Source: Luzula sylvatica (lineage: Eukaryota; Streptophyta; Magnoliopsida; Poales; Juncaceae). From it: DNA of 64,000 bases. The stretch is from assembly GCA_946800325.1 (NCBI GenBank), contig OX326956.1, positions 12,007,167 through 12,071,166 on the forward strand, written 5' to 3'. The notes beneath the pieces were generated by a model. It did not search any database, had not been told where the DNA came from, and was given only the letters and a program-made list of their open reading frames with translations. Below, in pieces: positions 40,876-54,349 of the stretch (the first letter of the stretch is position 1; every line of letters begins with the position of its first letter). Position numbers and translations under genes: made by a program.

Positions 40876-42874
40876 TAACAGACTACTTTCAATTTTTTCA
40901 AAACTTTCTTAAAAATGCAAAAACTGAAGTCTAACACCTTCAAAAATTCAATTATGATATTTTGTAAAAAATGTTAAAATTGAAGTATGACACAAGCAAA
41001 TTACTCAATTTTCATGTCGTACTCAAAATACTCCGTAATTGAAGACAAACACATACAATTTTCAATTTTTTCAAAAATTTCATAAAACTGCAGAAACAGA
41101 AGTCTAACCACCTTCAAAAAATTCAATTATGGTATTTTGAAAAAAATGTTAAAATTGAAGTGTAACACAAGCAAATTACTCGATTTTCAGGTCGTACTTA
41201 AAATACTCCGCAATTGAAGACTAACACACACGAGTTTCAATTTTTTCAAAACTTTCTTAAAAATGTAAAAACAGAAGTCTAACGCCTTGAAAAAATTCAA
41301 TTACGATATTTTAAAAAAAAAATGTTAAAATTGAAGTGTAACACAAGCAAAATACCCAATTTTCATGTCGTACTCAAAATACTCAGAAATTGAAGACTAA
41401 CACACAACTTTCAATTTTTTCAAAACTTTCTTAATAATGCAAAAACTGAAGTCTAACAACTTCAAAAAATTCAATTATGGTATTTTGTAAAAAATGTTAA
41501 AATTGAAGTGTAACAAAAGAAAATTACTCAGTTTCATGTCGTACTCAAAATACTCCGTAATTGAAGACTAACACAAACAAATTTAAATTTTTTCAAAAAT
41601 ATCTTAAAAATGCAAAAAGATAAGTCTAACACCTTCAAAAATTCAATTATGATATTTTGTAAAAATTGTTAAAATTGAAGTAGGACACAAGCAAATTACT
41701 CAATTTTCATGTCGTACTGAAAATACTCCGTAATTGAAGACTAACACACACAAATTTAAATTTTTTCAAAAATTTCTTAAAAATGCAAAAACAGAAGGCA
41801 AACACCTTAAAAAATTCATTTATGATATTTTGTAAAACATTTTAAAATTGAAGTATGACACAAGCAAATAACTCAATTTTCATGTCGTACTCAAAATACA
41901 ATGTAATTGAAGAGTAACAAACGAAAAGTTTCATTTTTTTCAAAACTTTCTTCAAAATGGAAAAACTGAAGTCTGACACCTTCAAAAATTCAATTCTGAT
42001 ATTTTCTAAAAAATGTTAAAATTGAAGTATGACACAAGCAAATTACTCAATTTCCATGTCGTACTCAAAATACTCCTGAATTTAAGACTAACACATACAA
42101 GTTTATTTTTTTTCAAAACTTTCCGAAAAATGCAAAAATAGAAGTCAAACACAATAAAAAAATTCAATTACGATATTTTTTTATTTTTTTTTAAATTGAT
42201 GTGTAACACAAGCAAAATACCCAATTTTCATTTCGTACACAAAATACTCCATAATTGAGACTAACACACAAAAATTTTATTTTTTTCAAATATTTCATAA
42301 AAATGCAAAAACATAAGTCTAACACCTTCAAAAAAAATTCAATTGCGATATTTTTTAATAAAATGCTAATATTGAAGTGTAACACAAGCAAAAGAACCAA
42401 TTTTCATGTCGTACTCAAAATACCCCGTAATTGAAGACTAACATACGCAAATTTCAATTTTTTCAAAGATTTCTTAAAAATGCAAAAACAGAAGTCTAAC
42501 AACTTCAAAAAATTCAATTATAGTATTTTCTAAAAAATGTTAAAATTGAAGTGTAACACAAGAAAATTACTCAATTTTCATGTCGTACTCAAAATACTCC
42601 GTAATTGAAGACTAACAAACACAAATTTAAATTTTTTCAAAAATTTCTTAAAAATGCAAAAACATAAGTCTAACACCTTCAAAAATTCAATTATGATATT
42701 TTGTAAAAGTTGTTAAAATTGAAGTAGGACACAAGGAAATTACTCAATTTTCATATCATACTGAAAATACTCCGTAATTGAAGACTAACACGCTCAAATT
42801 TAAATTTTTTCAAAAATTTCTTAAAAATGCAAAAACAAAAGTCTGAGCCCTTTAAAAATTCAATTATGATATTT

Positions 42875-45800
42875 TGTAAAAAATGTTAAAATTGAAGTAT
42901 GACACAAGCATATTACTCAATTTTCATGTCGTACTCAAAATACTCCGTAGTTGAAGACTAACACACATAAGTTTCAATTTTTTCAAAACTTTCTAAAAAA
43001 TGCAAAAACAGAAGGCAAACACCTTCAAAAATTCACTTATGATATTTTGTAAAACATTTTAAAATTGCAGTATGACACAAGCATATTACTCAATTTTCAT
43101 GTCATACTCAAAATACAATGTAATTGAAGACTAACACACACACAAGTTTCTTTTTTTTTCAAAAATTGATAAAAAATGCAAAAACAGAACTCAAACACCT
43201 TAAAAAAAATTCAATTATGATATTTTGCAAAAAATGTTAAAATTGAAGTATGACACAAGCAAATTACTCAATTTTCACGTCGTACTCAAAATACTCCGTA
43301 ATTGAAGACTAACACACACAAATTTCAATTTTTTCAAATATTTCTTAAAAATACTAAAACAGAAGTCTAACACCTTCAAAAAAATTCAATTATGGTATTT
43401 TGTAAAAAATGTTAAAATTGAAGTGGAACACAAGCTAATTACTCAATTTTCATGTCGCACTCAAAATACTCCGTAATTGAAGACTAACACACACAAGTTT
43501 CAATATTTTCAAAACTTTCTTAAAAATGACAAAACAGAAGACTAACACCTTCAAAAAATTCAATTACGGTATTTTTAATAAAAATGTTAAAATTGAAGTG
43601 TAACACAAGCAAAATACCCAATTTTCATTTCGTACTCAAAATACTCAATAATCCAAAACTAACTCACACAAATTACATTTTTTTCCAAAATTTCTTAAAA
43701 ATGAAAAAACAGAAGTCCAACACCCTCAAAAAATTCAATTACGATATTTTTAAAAACATGTTAAAATTGAATTGTAACACAAGCAAAATACCCAATTTTC
43801 ATGTCATACTCAAAATACTCAGTAATTGATGGCAAACACACAACTTTCAATTTTTTCAAAACTTTCTTTAAAATGCAAAAATTGAAGTCTAACAACTTCA
43901 AAAAAATTCAATAAACATAGTTTTTAAAAAAATGTTAAAATTTGAAGTGTAAAACAAGTAAAATACTCAATATTCATGTCGTACTAGAAATATTCCGTAA
44001 ATGAAGACCAACACACACAAATTTGATTTTTTTCTAATATTTCTTAAAATGCAAATACAGTAGTCTAACACCTTCAAAAAATTCAATTAATCCATTTTTA
44101 TAAAAATTGTTAAAATTTAAGTGTAACACAAGCAAAATATTGTCATGTCGTACTCCAAATACTCCGTAATTGAAGACTAACACACACAAATTTCAATTTT
44201 TTTTAAACTTTCTTAAAAATACAAAAACAGAAGTCTAACACCTTCAACAAATTCAATTATGGTATTTTGTAAAAAATGTTAAAATTGAAGTGTAACACAA
44301 GCAAATTACTCAATTTTCATGTCGTACTCAAAATATTCCGTAATTGAAGACTAACACCCACAAGTTTCAATTTTTTCAAAACTTTCTTAAAAATGCAAAA
44401 ACAGAAGTCTAACACCTTCAAAAAAATCAATTACGATATTTTTTAAAAAAATGTTAAAATTGAAGTGTAGCACAAGCAAAATACCCAATTTGCATTTCGT
44501 ACTCAAAATACTCCATAATCCAAAACTAACACACACAAATTTCATTTTTTTCCAAAAATTTCTTAAAAATGAAAAAACAAAAGTCTAACACCTTTAAAAA
44601 ATTCAATTACGATATTTTTAAAAACATGTTAAAATTGAAATGTAGCACAAGCAAAATACCCAATTTTCATGTCGTACTCAAAATACTCAGTAATTGAAGG
44701 CTAACACACCACTTTCAATTTTTTCAGAACTTTCTTAAAAATACAAAAACTGAAGTCTAACAACTTCAAAAAAATTCAATTAAGATAGTTTTCATAAAAA
44801 TGTTAAAATTTGAAGTGTAAAACAAATAAAATACTCAATTTTCATGTTGTACTCAAAATATTCCCTAAATGAACACCAACACACACAAATTTCATTTTGT
44901 TCAAATATTTCTTAAAATACAAATACAGAAGTCTAACACCTTCAAAAAATTCAATTAAGACATTTTTTTGAAAATTGTTAAAATTTAAGTGTAACACAAG
45001 CAAAATACTCTCATGTCGTACTCAAAATACTCCGTAATTGTAGACAAACACACACAAATTTCAATTTTTTCAAAAATTTCTTAAAAATGCAAAAACGGAA
45101 GTCTAACACCTTCAAAAATTCAATTATGATATTTGGTAAAAAATGTTAAAATTCAAGTATGACATAAGCAAATTACTCAATTTTCATGTCGTACTCAAAA
45201 TACTCCGTAATTGAAGACTAACACACACAAGCTTCAAATTTTTCGAAAATTTTTTAAAAATGTAAAAACAGAAGTGTAACACCTTCAAAAAATTCAGTTA
45301 AGGTATATTGTAAAAAATATTAAAATTGAAGTGTAACACAAGCAAATTACTCAATTTTCATGTCGTACTCCAAATAATCCGAAATTGAAGACTAACACAC
45401 ACGAGTTTTAATTTTTTCAAAACTTTCTTAAAAATGAAAAAACAGAAGTCTAACACCTTCAAAAAATTTAATTACGATATTTTTTTAAAAAAATGTTAAA
45501 ATTGAAGTGTAACACAAGCAAAATACCCAATTTCCATTTCGTACTCAAAATACTCCATAATCCAAAACTAACACACACTAATTTCATTTTTTTCCAAAAT
45601 TTCTTAAAAATGAAAAAACAGAAGTCTTATACCTTCAAAAAATTCAATTCCGATATTTTTTAAAAAAATATTAAAATTGAAGTGTGACACAAGCAAAATA
45701 CCCAATTTTCATGTCGTACTCAAAATACACAGTAATTGAAGGCTAACACACAACTTTCAATTTTTTCAAAACTTTCTTAAAAATGCAAAAACTGAAGTCT

Positions 45801-46676
45801 AACAACTTCAAAAACATTCAATTAACATAGTTTTTAAGAAAATGTTAAAATTTGAAGTGTAAAACAAGTAAAATACTCAATTTTCTTGTCGTACTAGAAA
45901 TATTCCGTAAATGAAGACCAACACACTCAAATTTCATTTTTTTTCAAATATTTCTTAAAATGCAAATACAGAAGTCTAACACCTTCAAAAAATTCAATTA
46001 ATCCATTTTTATAAAAAAATTTAAAATTTAAGTGTAACACAAGCAAAATACTGTCATGTCGTACTCAAAATACTTCGTAATTGTAGACTAACACACACGA
46101 GTTTCAATTTTTTCAAAACATTCTAAAAATTTCAAAAATAGAAGTCTAACACTTTAAAAAATTCAATTACTTGAAGTGTAACACAAGCAAAATACTCAAT
46201 TTTCATTTCGTACACAAAAATACTCCATAATTGAGACAAACACACGAAAATTTTATTTTTTTCAAACATTTCTTAAAAATGCAAAAACAGAAGTCCAACA
46301 CCTTCAAAAAAATTCAACTACGATATTTTTTAATAAAATGTCAATATTGAAGTGTAACACAAGAAAAATACCCAATTTTCATGTCGTACCCAAAATACAA
46401 CGTAATTGAAGACTAACACACACAAATTTCAATTTTTTCAAAACTTTCTTATAAATGCAAAAACTAAAGTCTAACACCTTCAAAAAATTCATTGAAGATA
46501 TTTTTTTTAAATGTTAAAATTTGAACTGTAAAACAAGCAAAATTGTCAAGTTTGATGTCGTACTCAAAAAACTCCATAATTGAAGACCAACACACACAAA
46601 TTTCATTTTTTTCAAATTTTTCTTAAAAATTCAAATACAGAAGACTAAGACCTTCAACAAATTCAATTATGGTATT
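42875..46676 (+). repeat. 3.80-kb satellite 2 duplication, left copy
   Basis: First copy of a tandem pair. Rare variants recur at a constant offset of 3,800-3,803: attcacttatgatattttg (about 43,030 and 46,833), the ttaaaattgcagtatgac variant, the tactagaaatattccg variant, and aattgtcaagtttgatgtcg (46,541 and 50,341). An open frame of 81 codons at 43,584 is repeated with the same translation at 47,385. The copies are nearly identical by eye, with scattered single-base changes (for example taactcacac versus taacacacac). The unit holds about 22 monomers. Confidence 0.92.
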
Positions 46677-49600
46677 TTGTAAAAAATGTTAAAATTGAAG
46701 TATGACACAAGCATATTACTCAATTTTCATGTCGTACTCAAAATACTCCGTAGTTGAAGACTAACACACATAAGTTTCAATTTTTTCAAAACTTTCTAAA
46801 AAATGCAAAAACAGAAGGCAAACACCTTCAAAAATTCACTTATGATATTTTGTAAAACATTTTAAAATTGCAGTATGACACAAGCAAATTACTCAATTTT
46901 CATGTCATACTCAAAATACAATGTAATTGAAGACTAACACACACAAGTTTCTTTTTTTTTCAAAAATTGATAAAAAATGCAAAAACAGAACTCAAACACC
47001 TTAAAAAAAATTCAATTATGATATTTTGCAAAAAATGTTAAAATTGAAGTATGACACAAGCAAATTACTCAATTTTCACGTCGTACTCAAAATACTCCGT
47101 AATTGAAGACTAACACACACAAATTTCAATTTTTTCAAATATTTCTTAAAAATACTAAAACAGAAGTCTAACACCTTCAAAAAAATTCAATTATGGTATT
47201 TTGTAAAAAATGTTAAAATTGAAGTGGAACACAAGCTAATTACTCAATTTTCATGTCGCACTCAAAATACTCCGTAATTGAAGACTAACACACACAAGTT
47301 TCAATATTTTCAAAACTTTCTTAAAAATGACAAAACAGAAGACTAACACCTTCAAAAAATTCAATTACGGTATTTTTAATAAAAATGTTAAAATTGAAGT
47401 GTAACACAAGCAAAATACCCAATTTTCATTTCGTACTCAAAATACTCAATAATCCAAAACTAACACACACAAATTACATTTTTTTCCAAAATTTCTTAAA
47501 AATGAAAAAACAGAAGTCCAACACCCTCAAAAAATTCAATTACGATATTTTTAAAAACATGTTAAAATTGAATTGTAACACAAGCAAAATACCCAATTTT
47601 CATGTCATACTCAAAATACTCAGTAATTGATGGCAAACACACAACTTTCAATTTTTTCAAAACTTTCTTTAAAATGCAAAAATTGAAGTCTAACAACTTC
47701 AAAAAAATTCAATAAACATAGTTTTTAAAAAATGTTAAAATTTGAAGTGTAAAACAAGTAAAATACTCAATATTCATGTCGTACTAGAAATATTCCGTAA
47801 ATGAAGACCAACACACACAAATTTGATTTTTTTCTAATATTTCTTAAAATGCAAATACAGTAGTCTAACACCTTCAAAAAATTCAATTAATCCATTTTTA
47901 TAAAAATTGTTAAAATTTAAGTGTAACACAAGCAAAATATTGTCATGTCGTACTCCAAATACTCCGTAATTGAAGACTAACACACACAAATTTCAATTTT
48001 TTTTGAACTTTCTTAAAAATACAAAAACAGAAGTCTAACACCTTCAACAAATTCAATTATGGTATTTTGTAAAAAATGTTAAAATTGAAGTGTAACACAA
48101 GCAAATTACTCAATTTTCATGTCGTACTCAAAATATTCCGTAATTGAAGACTAACACCCACAAGTTTCAATTTTTTCAAAACTTTCTTAAAAATGCAAAA
48201 ACAGAAGTCTAACACCTTCAAAAAAATCAATTACGATATTTTTTAAAAAAATGTTAAAATTGAAGTGTAGCACAAGCAAAATACCCAATTTGCATTTCGT
48301 ACTCAAAATACTCCATAATCCAAAACTAACACACACAAATTTCATTTTTTTCCAAAAATTTCTTAAAAATGAAAAAACAAAAGTCTAACACCTTTAAAAA
48401 ATTCAATTACGATATTTTTAAAAACATGTTAAAATTGAAATGTAGCACAAGCAAAATACCCAATTTTCATGTCGTACTCAAAATACTCAGTAATTGAAGG
48501 CTAACACACCACTTTCAATTTTTTCAGAACTTTCTTAAAAATACAAAAACTGAAGTCTAACAACTTCAAAAAAATTCAATTAAGATAGTTTTCATAAAAA
48601 TGTTAAAATTTGAAGTGTAAAACAAATAAAATACTCAATTTTCATGTTGTACTCAAAATATTCCCTAAATGAACACCAACACACACAAATTTCATTTTTT
48701 TCAAATATTTCTTAAAATACAAATACAGAAGTCTAACACCTTCAAAAAATTCAATTAAGACATTTTTTTGAAAATTGTTAAAATTTAAGTGTAACACAAG
48801 CAAAATACTCTCATGTCGTACTCAAAATACTCCGTAATTGTAGACAAACACACACAAATTTCAATGTTTTCAAAAATTTCTTAAAAATGCAAAAACGGAA
48901 GTCTAACACCTTCAAAAATTCAATTATGATATTTGGTAAAAAATGTTAAAATTGAAGTATGACATAAGCAAATTACTCAATTTTCATGTCGTACTCAAAA
49001 TACTCCGTAATTGAAGACTAACACACACAAGCTTCAATTTTTTCGAAAATTTTTTAAAAATGTAAAAACAGAAGTGTAACACCTTCAAAAAATTCAGTTA
49101 AGGTATATTGTAAAAAATATTAAAATTGAAGTGTAACACAAGCAAATTACTCAATTTTCATGTCGTACTCCAAATAATCCGAAATTGAAGACTAACACAC
49201 ACGAGTTTTAATTTTTTCAAAACTTTCTTAAAAATGAAAAAACAGAAGTCTAACACCTTCAAAAAATTTAATTACGATATTTTTTTAAAAAAATGTTAAA
49301 ATTGAAGTGTAACACAAGCAAAATACCCAATTTCCATTTCGTACTCAAAATACTCCATAATCCAAAACTAACACACACTAATTTCATTTTTTTCCAAAAT
49401 TTCTTAAAAATGAAAAAACAGAAGTCTTATACCTTCAAAAAATTCAATTCCGATATTTTTAAAAAAAATATTAAAATTGAAGTGTGACACAAGCAAAATA
49501 CCCAATTTTCATGTCGTACTCAAAATACACAGTAATTGAAGGCTAACACACAACTTTCAATTTTTTCAAAACTTTCTTAAAAATGCAAAAACTGAAGTCT

Positions 49601-50478
49601 AACAACTTCAAAAACATTCAATTAACATAGTTTTTAAGAAAATGTTAAAATTTGAAGTGTAAAACAAGTAAAATACTCAATTTTCTTGTCGTACTAGAAA
49701 TATTCCGTAAATGAAGACCAACACACTCAAATTTCATTTTTTTCAAATATTTCTTAAAATGCAAATACAGAAGTCTAACACCTTCAAAAAATTCAATTAA
49801 TCCATTTTTATAAAAAAATTTAAAATTTAAGTGTAACACAAGCAAAATACTATCATGTCGTACTCAAAATACTTCGTAATTGTAGACTAACACACACGAG
49901 TTTCAATTTTTTCAAAACATTCTAAAAATTTCAAAAATAGAAGTCTAACACTTTAAAAAATTCAATTACTTGAAGTGTAACACAAGCAAAATACCCAATT
50001 TTCATTTCGTACACAAAAATACTCCATAATTGAGACAAACACACGAAAATTTTATTTTTTTCAAACATTTCTTAAAAATGCAAAAACAGAAGTCCAACAC
50101 CTTCAAAAAAATTCAACTACGATATTTTTTAATAAAATGTCAATATTGAAGTGTAACACAAGAAAAATACCCAATTTTCATGTCGTACCCAAAATACAAC
50201 GTAATTGAAGACTAACACACACAAATTTCAATTTTTTCAAAACTTTCTTATAAATGCAAAAACTAAAGTCTAACACCTTCAAAAAATTCATTGAAGATAT
50301 TTTTTTTTAAATGTTAAAATTTGAACTGTAAAACAAGCAAAATTGTCAAGTTTGATGTCGTACTCAAAAAACTCCATAATTGAAGACCAACACACACAAA
50401 TTTCATTTTTTTCAAATTTTTCTTAAAAATTCAAATACAGAAGACTAAGACCTTCAACAAATTCAATTATGGTATTTT
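46677..50478 (+). repeat. 3.80-kb satellite 2 duplication, right copy
   Basis: Second copy, immediately downstream of the first and in the same orientation. The right edge is placed where both units share ttcaacaaattcaattatgg and ttttgtaaaaaatgtt but then part. After the first copy the sequence continues gaagtatgacacaagcatatt (the start of the second copy); after the second it continues gaagtgtaacacaagcaaatt. Break and join therefore lie inside equivalent monomers, as for unequal crossing-over in register. Confidence 0.9.
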
Positions 50479-51950
50479 GTAAAAAATGTTAAAATTGAAG
50501 TGTAACACAAGCAAATTACTCAATTTTCATGTCTTACTCAAAATACTCCGTAATTGAAGACTAACACACACAAGTTTCAATTTTTTCAATACTTTCTTAA
50601 AAATGCAAAAACAGAAGTCTAACACCTTCAAAAAAATCAATCATGATATTTTTAAAAAAAAAAGTTAAAATCGAAGTGTAACACAAGCAAAATACCCAAT
50701 TTTCATTTCGTACTCAAAATACTCCATAATCCAAAACTAACACACACAAATTTCATTTTTTTCAAAAATTTCTTAAAAATGAGAAAACAAAAGCCTAACA
50801 CCTTTAAAAAATTCAATTACGATATTTTTAAAAACATGTTAAAATTGAAGTGTAACACAAGCAAAATACCCAATTTTCATGTCGTACACAAAATACTCAA
50901 TAATTGAGACTAACACACACAAAATTTATTTTTTTCAAAAATTTCTTAAAAATGCAAAAACAGAAGTCTAACAACTTCAAAAAAATTCAGTTAACGTAGT
51001 TTTTAAAAAAATATTAAAATTTGAAGTGTAAAACAAGTAAAATACTCAATTTTCATGTCGTACTAGAAATATTCCGTAAATGAAGACCAACACACACAAA
51101 TTTCATTTTTTCGAATATTTCTTACAATGCAAATACAAAAGTCTAACACCTTCAAAAAATTCAATTAACCCATTTTTATAAAAATTGTTAAAATTTGAGT
51201 TTAACACAAGCAAAATACAATCATGCCGTACTCAAAATTCTCCGTAATTGTAGACTAACACACACAAATTTCAATTTTTTCAAAGATTTCTTAAAAATGT
51301 TGAAACAGAAGTCTAGCACCTTCAAAAAATTCAATTATGGTATATTGTAAAAAATGTTAAATTGAAGTGTAACACAAGCAAATTACTCAATTTTCATGTC
51401 GTAATCAAAATACTCCTTAATTGAAGACTAACACACACGAGTTTCAATTTTTTCAAAACTTTCTAATAATTTCAAAAATAGAAGTCTAACACCTTCAAAA
51501 AATTCAATTACTTGAAGTGTAACACAAGCAAAATACCCAATTTTAATTTCGTACACAAAAATACTCCATAATTGAAACTAACACACGACAATTTTATTTT
51601 TTTCGAAAATTTCTTAAAAATGCAAAAACAGAAGTCTAACACCTTTAAAAATATTCAACTACGATATTTTTTAATAAAATGTCAATATTGAAGTGTAACA
51701 CAAGCAAAATACCAACACACACAAATTTCATTTTTTCAAATATTTCTTAAAATGCAAATACAGAAGTCTAACCCTTCAAAAAATTCAATTTAGACATTTA
51801 TATAAAAATTGTTAAAATTTAAGTGTAACACAAGCAAAATTCTCTCATGTCGTACTCAAAATACTTTGTAATTGAAGATTAACACACACAAGTTTTAATT
51901 TTTTCAAAACTTTCTTAAAAATGCAAAAACAGATGTCTAACACCTTCAAA
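48220..51950 (+). repeat. Satellite 2 segment duplicated ~6.1-6.3 kb downstream, source or left copy
   Basis: Ordered rare variants here recur in 54,350-58,200. Matches are gtgtgacacaagc with atacacagtaattg (about 49,511 and 55,642, offset 6,131), aattgtcaa then tttgatgtcg (50,341 and 56,643, offset 6,302), and caagcaaaataccaacacac (51,701 and 58,001, offset 6,300). The change of offset by about one monomer shows that the downstream copy gained a monomer near 56,030-56,200, or that this copy lost one. Confidence 0.8.
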
Positions 51951-54349
51951 AAAATCAATTACGATATTTTTAAAAAAAATGTTAAAATTGAAGTGTAACA
52001 CAAGCAAAATACCCAATTTTCATTTCGTACTCAAAATACTCCATAATCCAAAACTAACACACACAAATTTCATTTTTTTCCAAAAATTTTTAAAAAATTA
52101 AAAACAAAAGTCTAACACGTTTAAAAAATTCAATTACGATATTTTTAAAAACATGTTAAAATTTAAGTGTAGCATAAGCAAAATACCCAATTTTCATGTT
52201 GCACTCAAAATACTCAGTAATTGAAGGCTAACACACCACTTTCAATTTTTTCAGAACTTTCTTAAAAATGCAAAAACTGAAGTCTAACAACTTCAAAAAA
52301 ATTCAATTAAGATAGTTTTTATAAAAATGTTAAAATTTGAAGTGTAAAACAAGTAAAATACTCAATTTTCATGTCGTACTCAAAATATTCCCTAAATGAA
52401 AACCAACACACACAAATTTCATTTTTTCAAATATTTCTTAAAATACAAATACAGAAGTCTAACACCTTCAAAAAATTCAATTAAGACCTTCTAATGAAAA
52501 TTGTTAAAATTTAAGTGTAACACAAGCAAAATACTCTCATGTCGTACTCAAAATACTCCGTAATTGTAGTTTAACACACACAAATTTTAATTTTTTCAAA
52601 AATTTCTGAAAAATGCAAAGAAGGAAGTCTAACACCTTGCAAAATTCAATTATGATATTTTGTAAAAAATGTTAAAATTGAAGTATGACACAAGCAAATT
52701 ACCCAATTTTCATGTCGTACTCAAAATACTCCGTAAGTGAAGACTAACACACACAAGTTTCAATTTTTTCGAAAAATTCTTAAAAATGCAAAAACAGAAG
52801 TCTAACACCTTCAAAAAATTCAATAACGATATTTTTTTTTTAAATGTTAAAATTGAAGTGTAACACAAGCAAAATACCCAATTTTCATTTCGTACTCAAA
52901 ATACTCCATAATTGAAAACTAACACACACAAATTTCATTTTTTTCAAAAATTTCTTAAAAATGAAAAAATAGAAGTCTTATACCTTCAAAAAATTCAATT
53001 ACGATATTTTTTAAAAAACTATTAAAATTTAAGTGTAACACAAGCAAAATACCCAATTTTCATGTCGTACACAAAATACTCTGTAATTGAAGGCTAACAC
53101 ACAACTTTCAATTTTTTCAAAACTTTCTTAAAAATGCAGAAACTGAGGTCTAACAACTTCCAAAAAATTCAATTAACATAGTTTTTAAAAAAATGTTCAA
53201 ATTTGAAGAGTAAAACAAGTGAAATACTCAATTTTCATGTCGTACTAGAAATATTCCGTAAATGAAGACCAACACACATAAATTTCATTTTTTTCAAATA
53301 TGTCTTAAAATGCAAATACACAAGTCTAACACCTTCAAAAAATTCATTTAATCCATTTTATAAAAATTGTTAAAATTTAAGTGTAACACAAGCAAAATAC
53401 TGTCATGGCGTACTCAAAATACTCCGTAATTGTAGACTAACACACACAAATTTCAATTTTTTCAAAGATTTCTTAAAAATGTTAAAACATAAGTCTAACA
53501 CCTTCAAAAAATTCAATTATGGTATTTTGTAAAAAATGTTAAATTGAAGTGTAACACAAGCAAATTACTCAATTTTCATGTTGTAATCAAAATACTCCCT
53601 AATTGAAGACTAACACACACGAGTTTCAATTTTTTCAAAACTTTCTAAAAATTTCAAAAATAGAAGTCTAACACCTTCAAAAAATTCAATTACTTGAAGT
53701 GTAACACAAGAAAAATACCCAATTTTCATTTCGTACACAAAAATACTCCATAATTGAGACTAACACATGAAAATTTTATTTTTTTCAAAAATTTCTTAAC
53801 CATGCAAAAACAGAAGTCTAACACCTTCAAGAAAATTCAACTACGATATTTTATAATAAAATGTCAATATTGAAGTGTAACACAAGCAAAATACTCAATT
53901 TTCATGACGTACCCAAACTACAACGTAATTGAAGACTAACACACACAAATTTCAATTTTTTCAAAACTTTCTTATAAATTCAAAAACTAAAGTCTAACAC
54001 CTTCAAAAAATTCAATGAAGATATTTTTTTTAAAACTGTTAAAATTTGAAGAGTAAAACAAGCAAAATTGTCAATTTTGATGTCGTACTCAAAATACTCC
54101 ATAATTGAAGACCGACAAACACACAAATTTCATTTTTTTCAAATATTTCTTAAAAATTCAAATTCAGAAGTCTAACAACTTCAAAAAATTAAATCGAAAC
54201 ATTTTTATAAAAATTGTTAAAATTTAAGTGTAACACAAGAAAAATTCTCTCACGTCGTACTCAAAATATTCCGTAATTGAAGACTAACACACACAAATTT
54301 CAATTTTTTTTAAACTTTCTTAAAAATACAAAAACAGGAGTCTAACACC

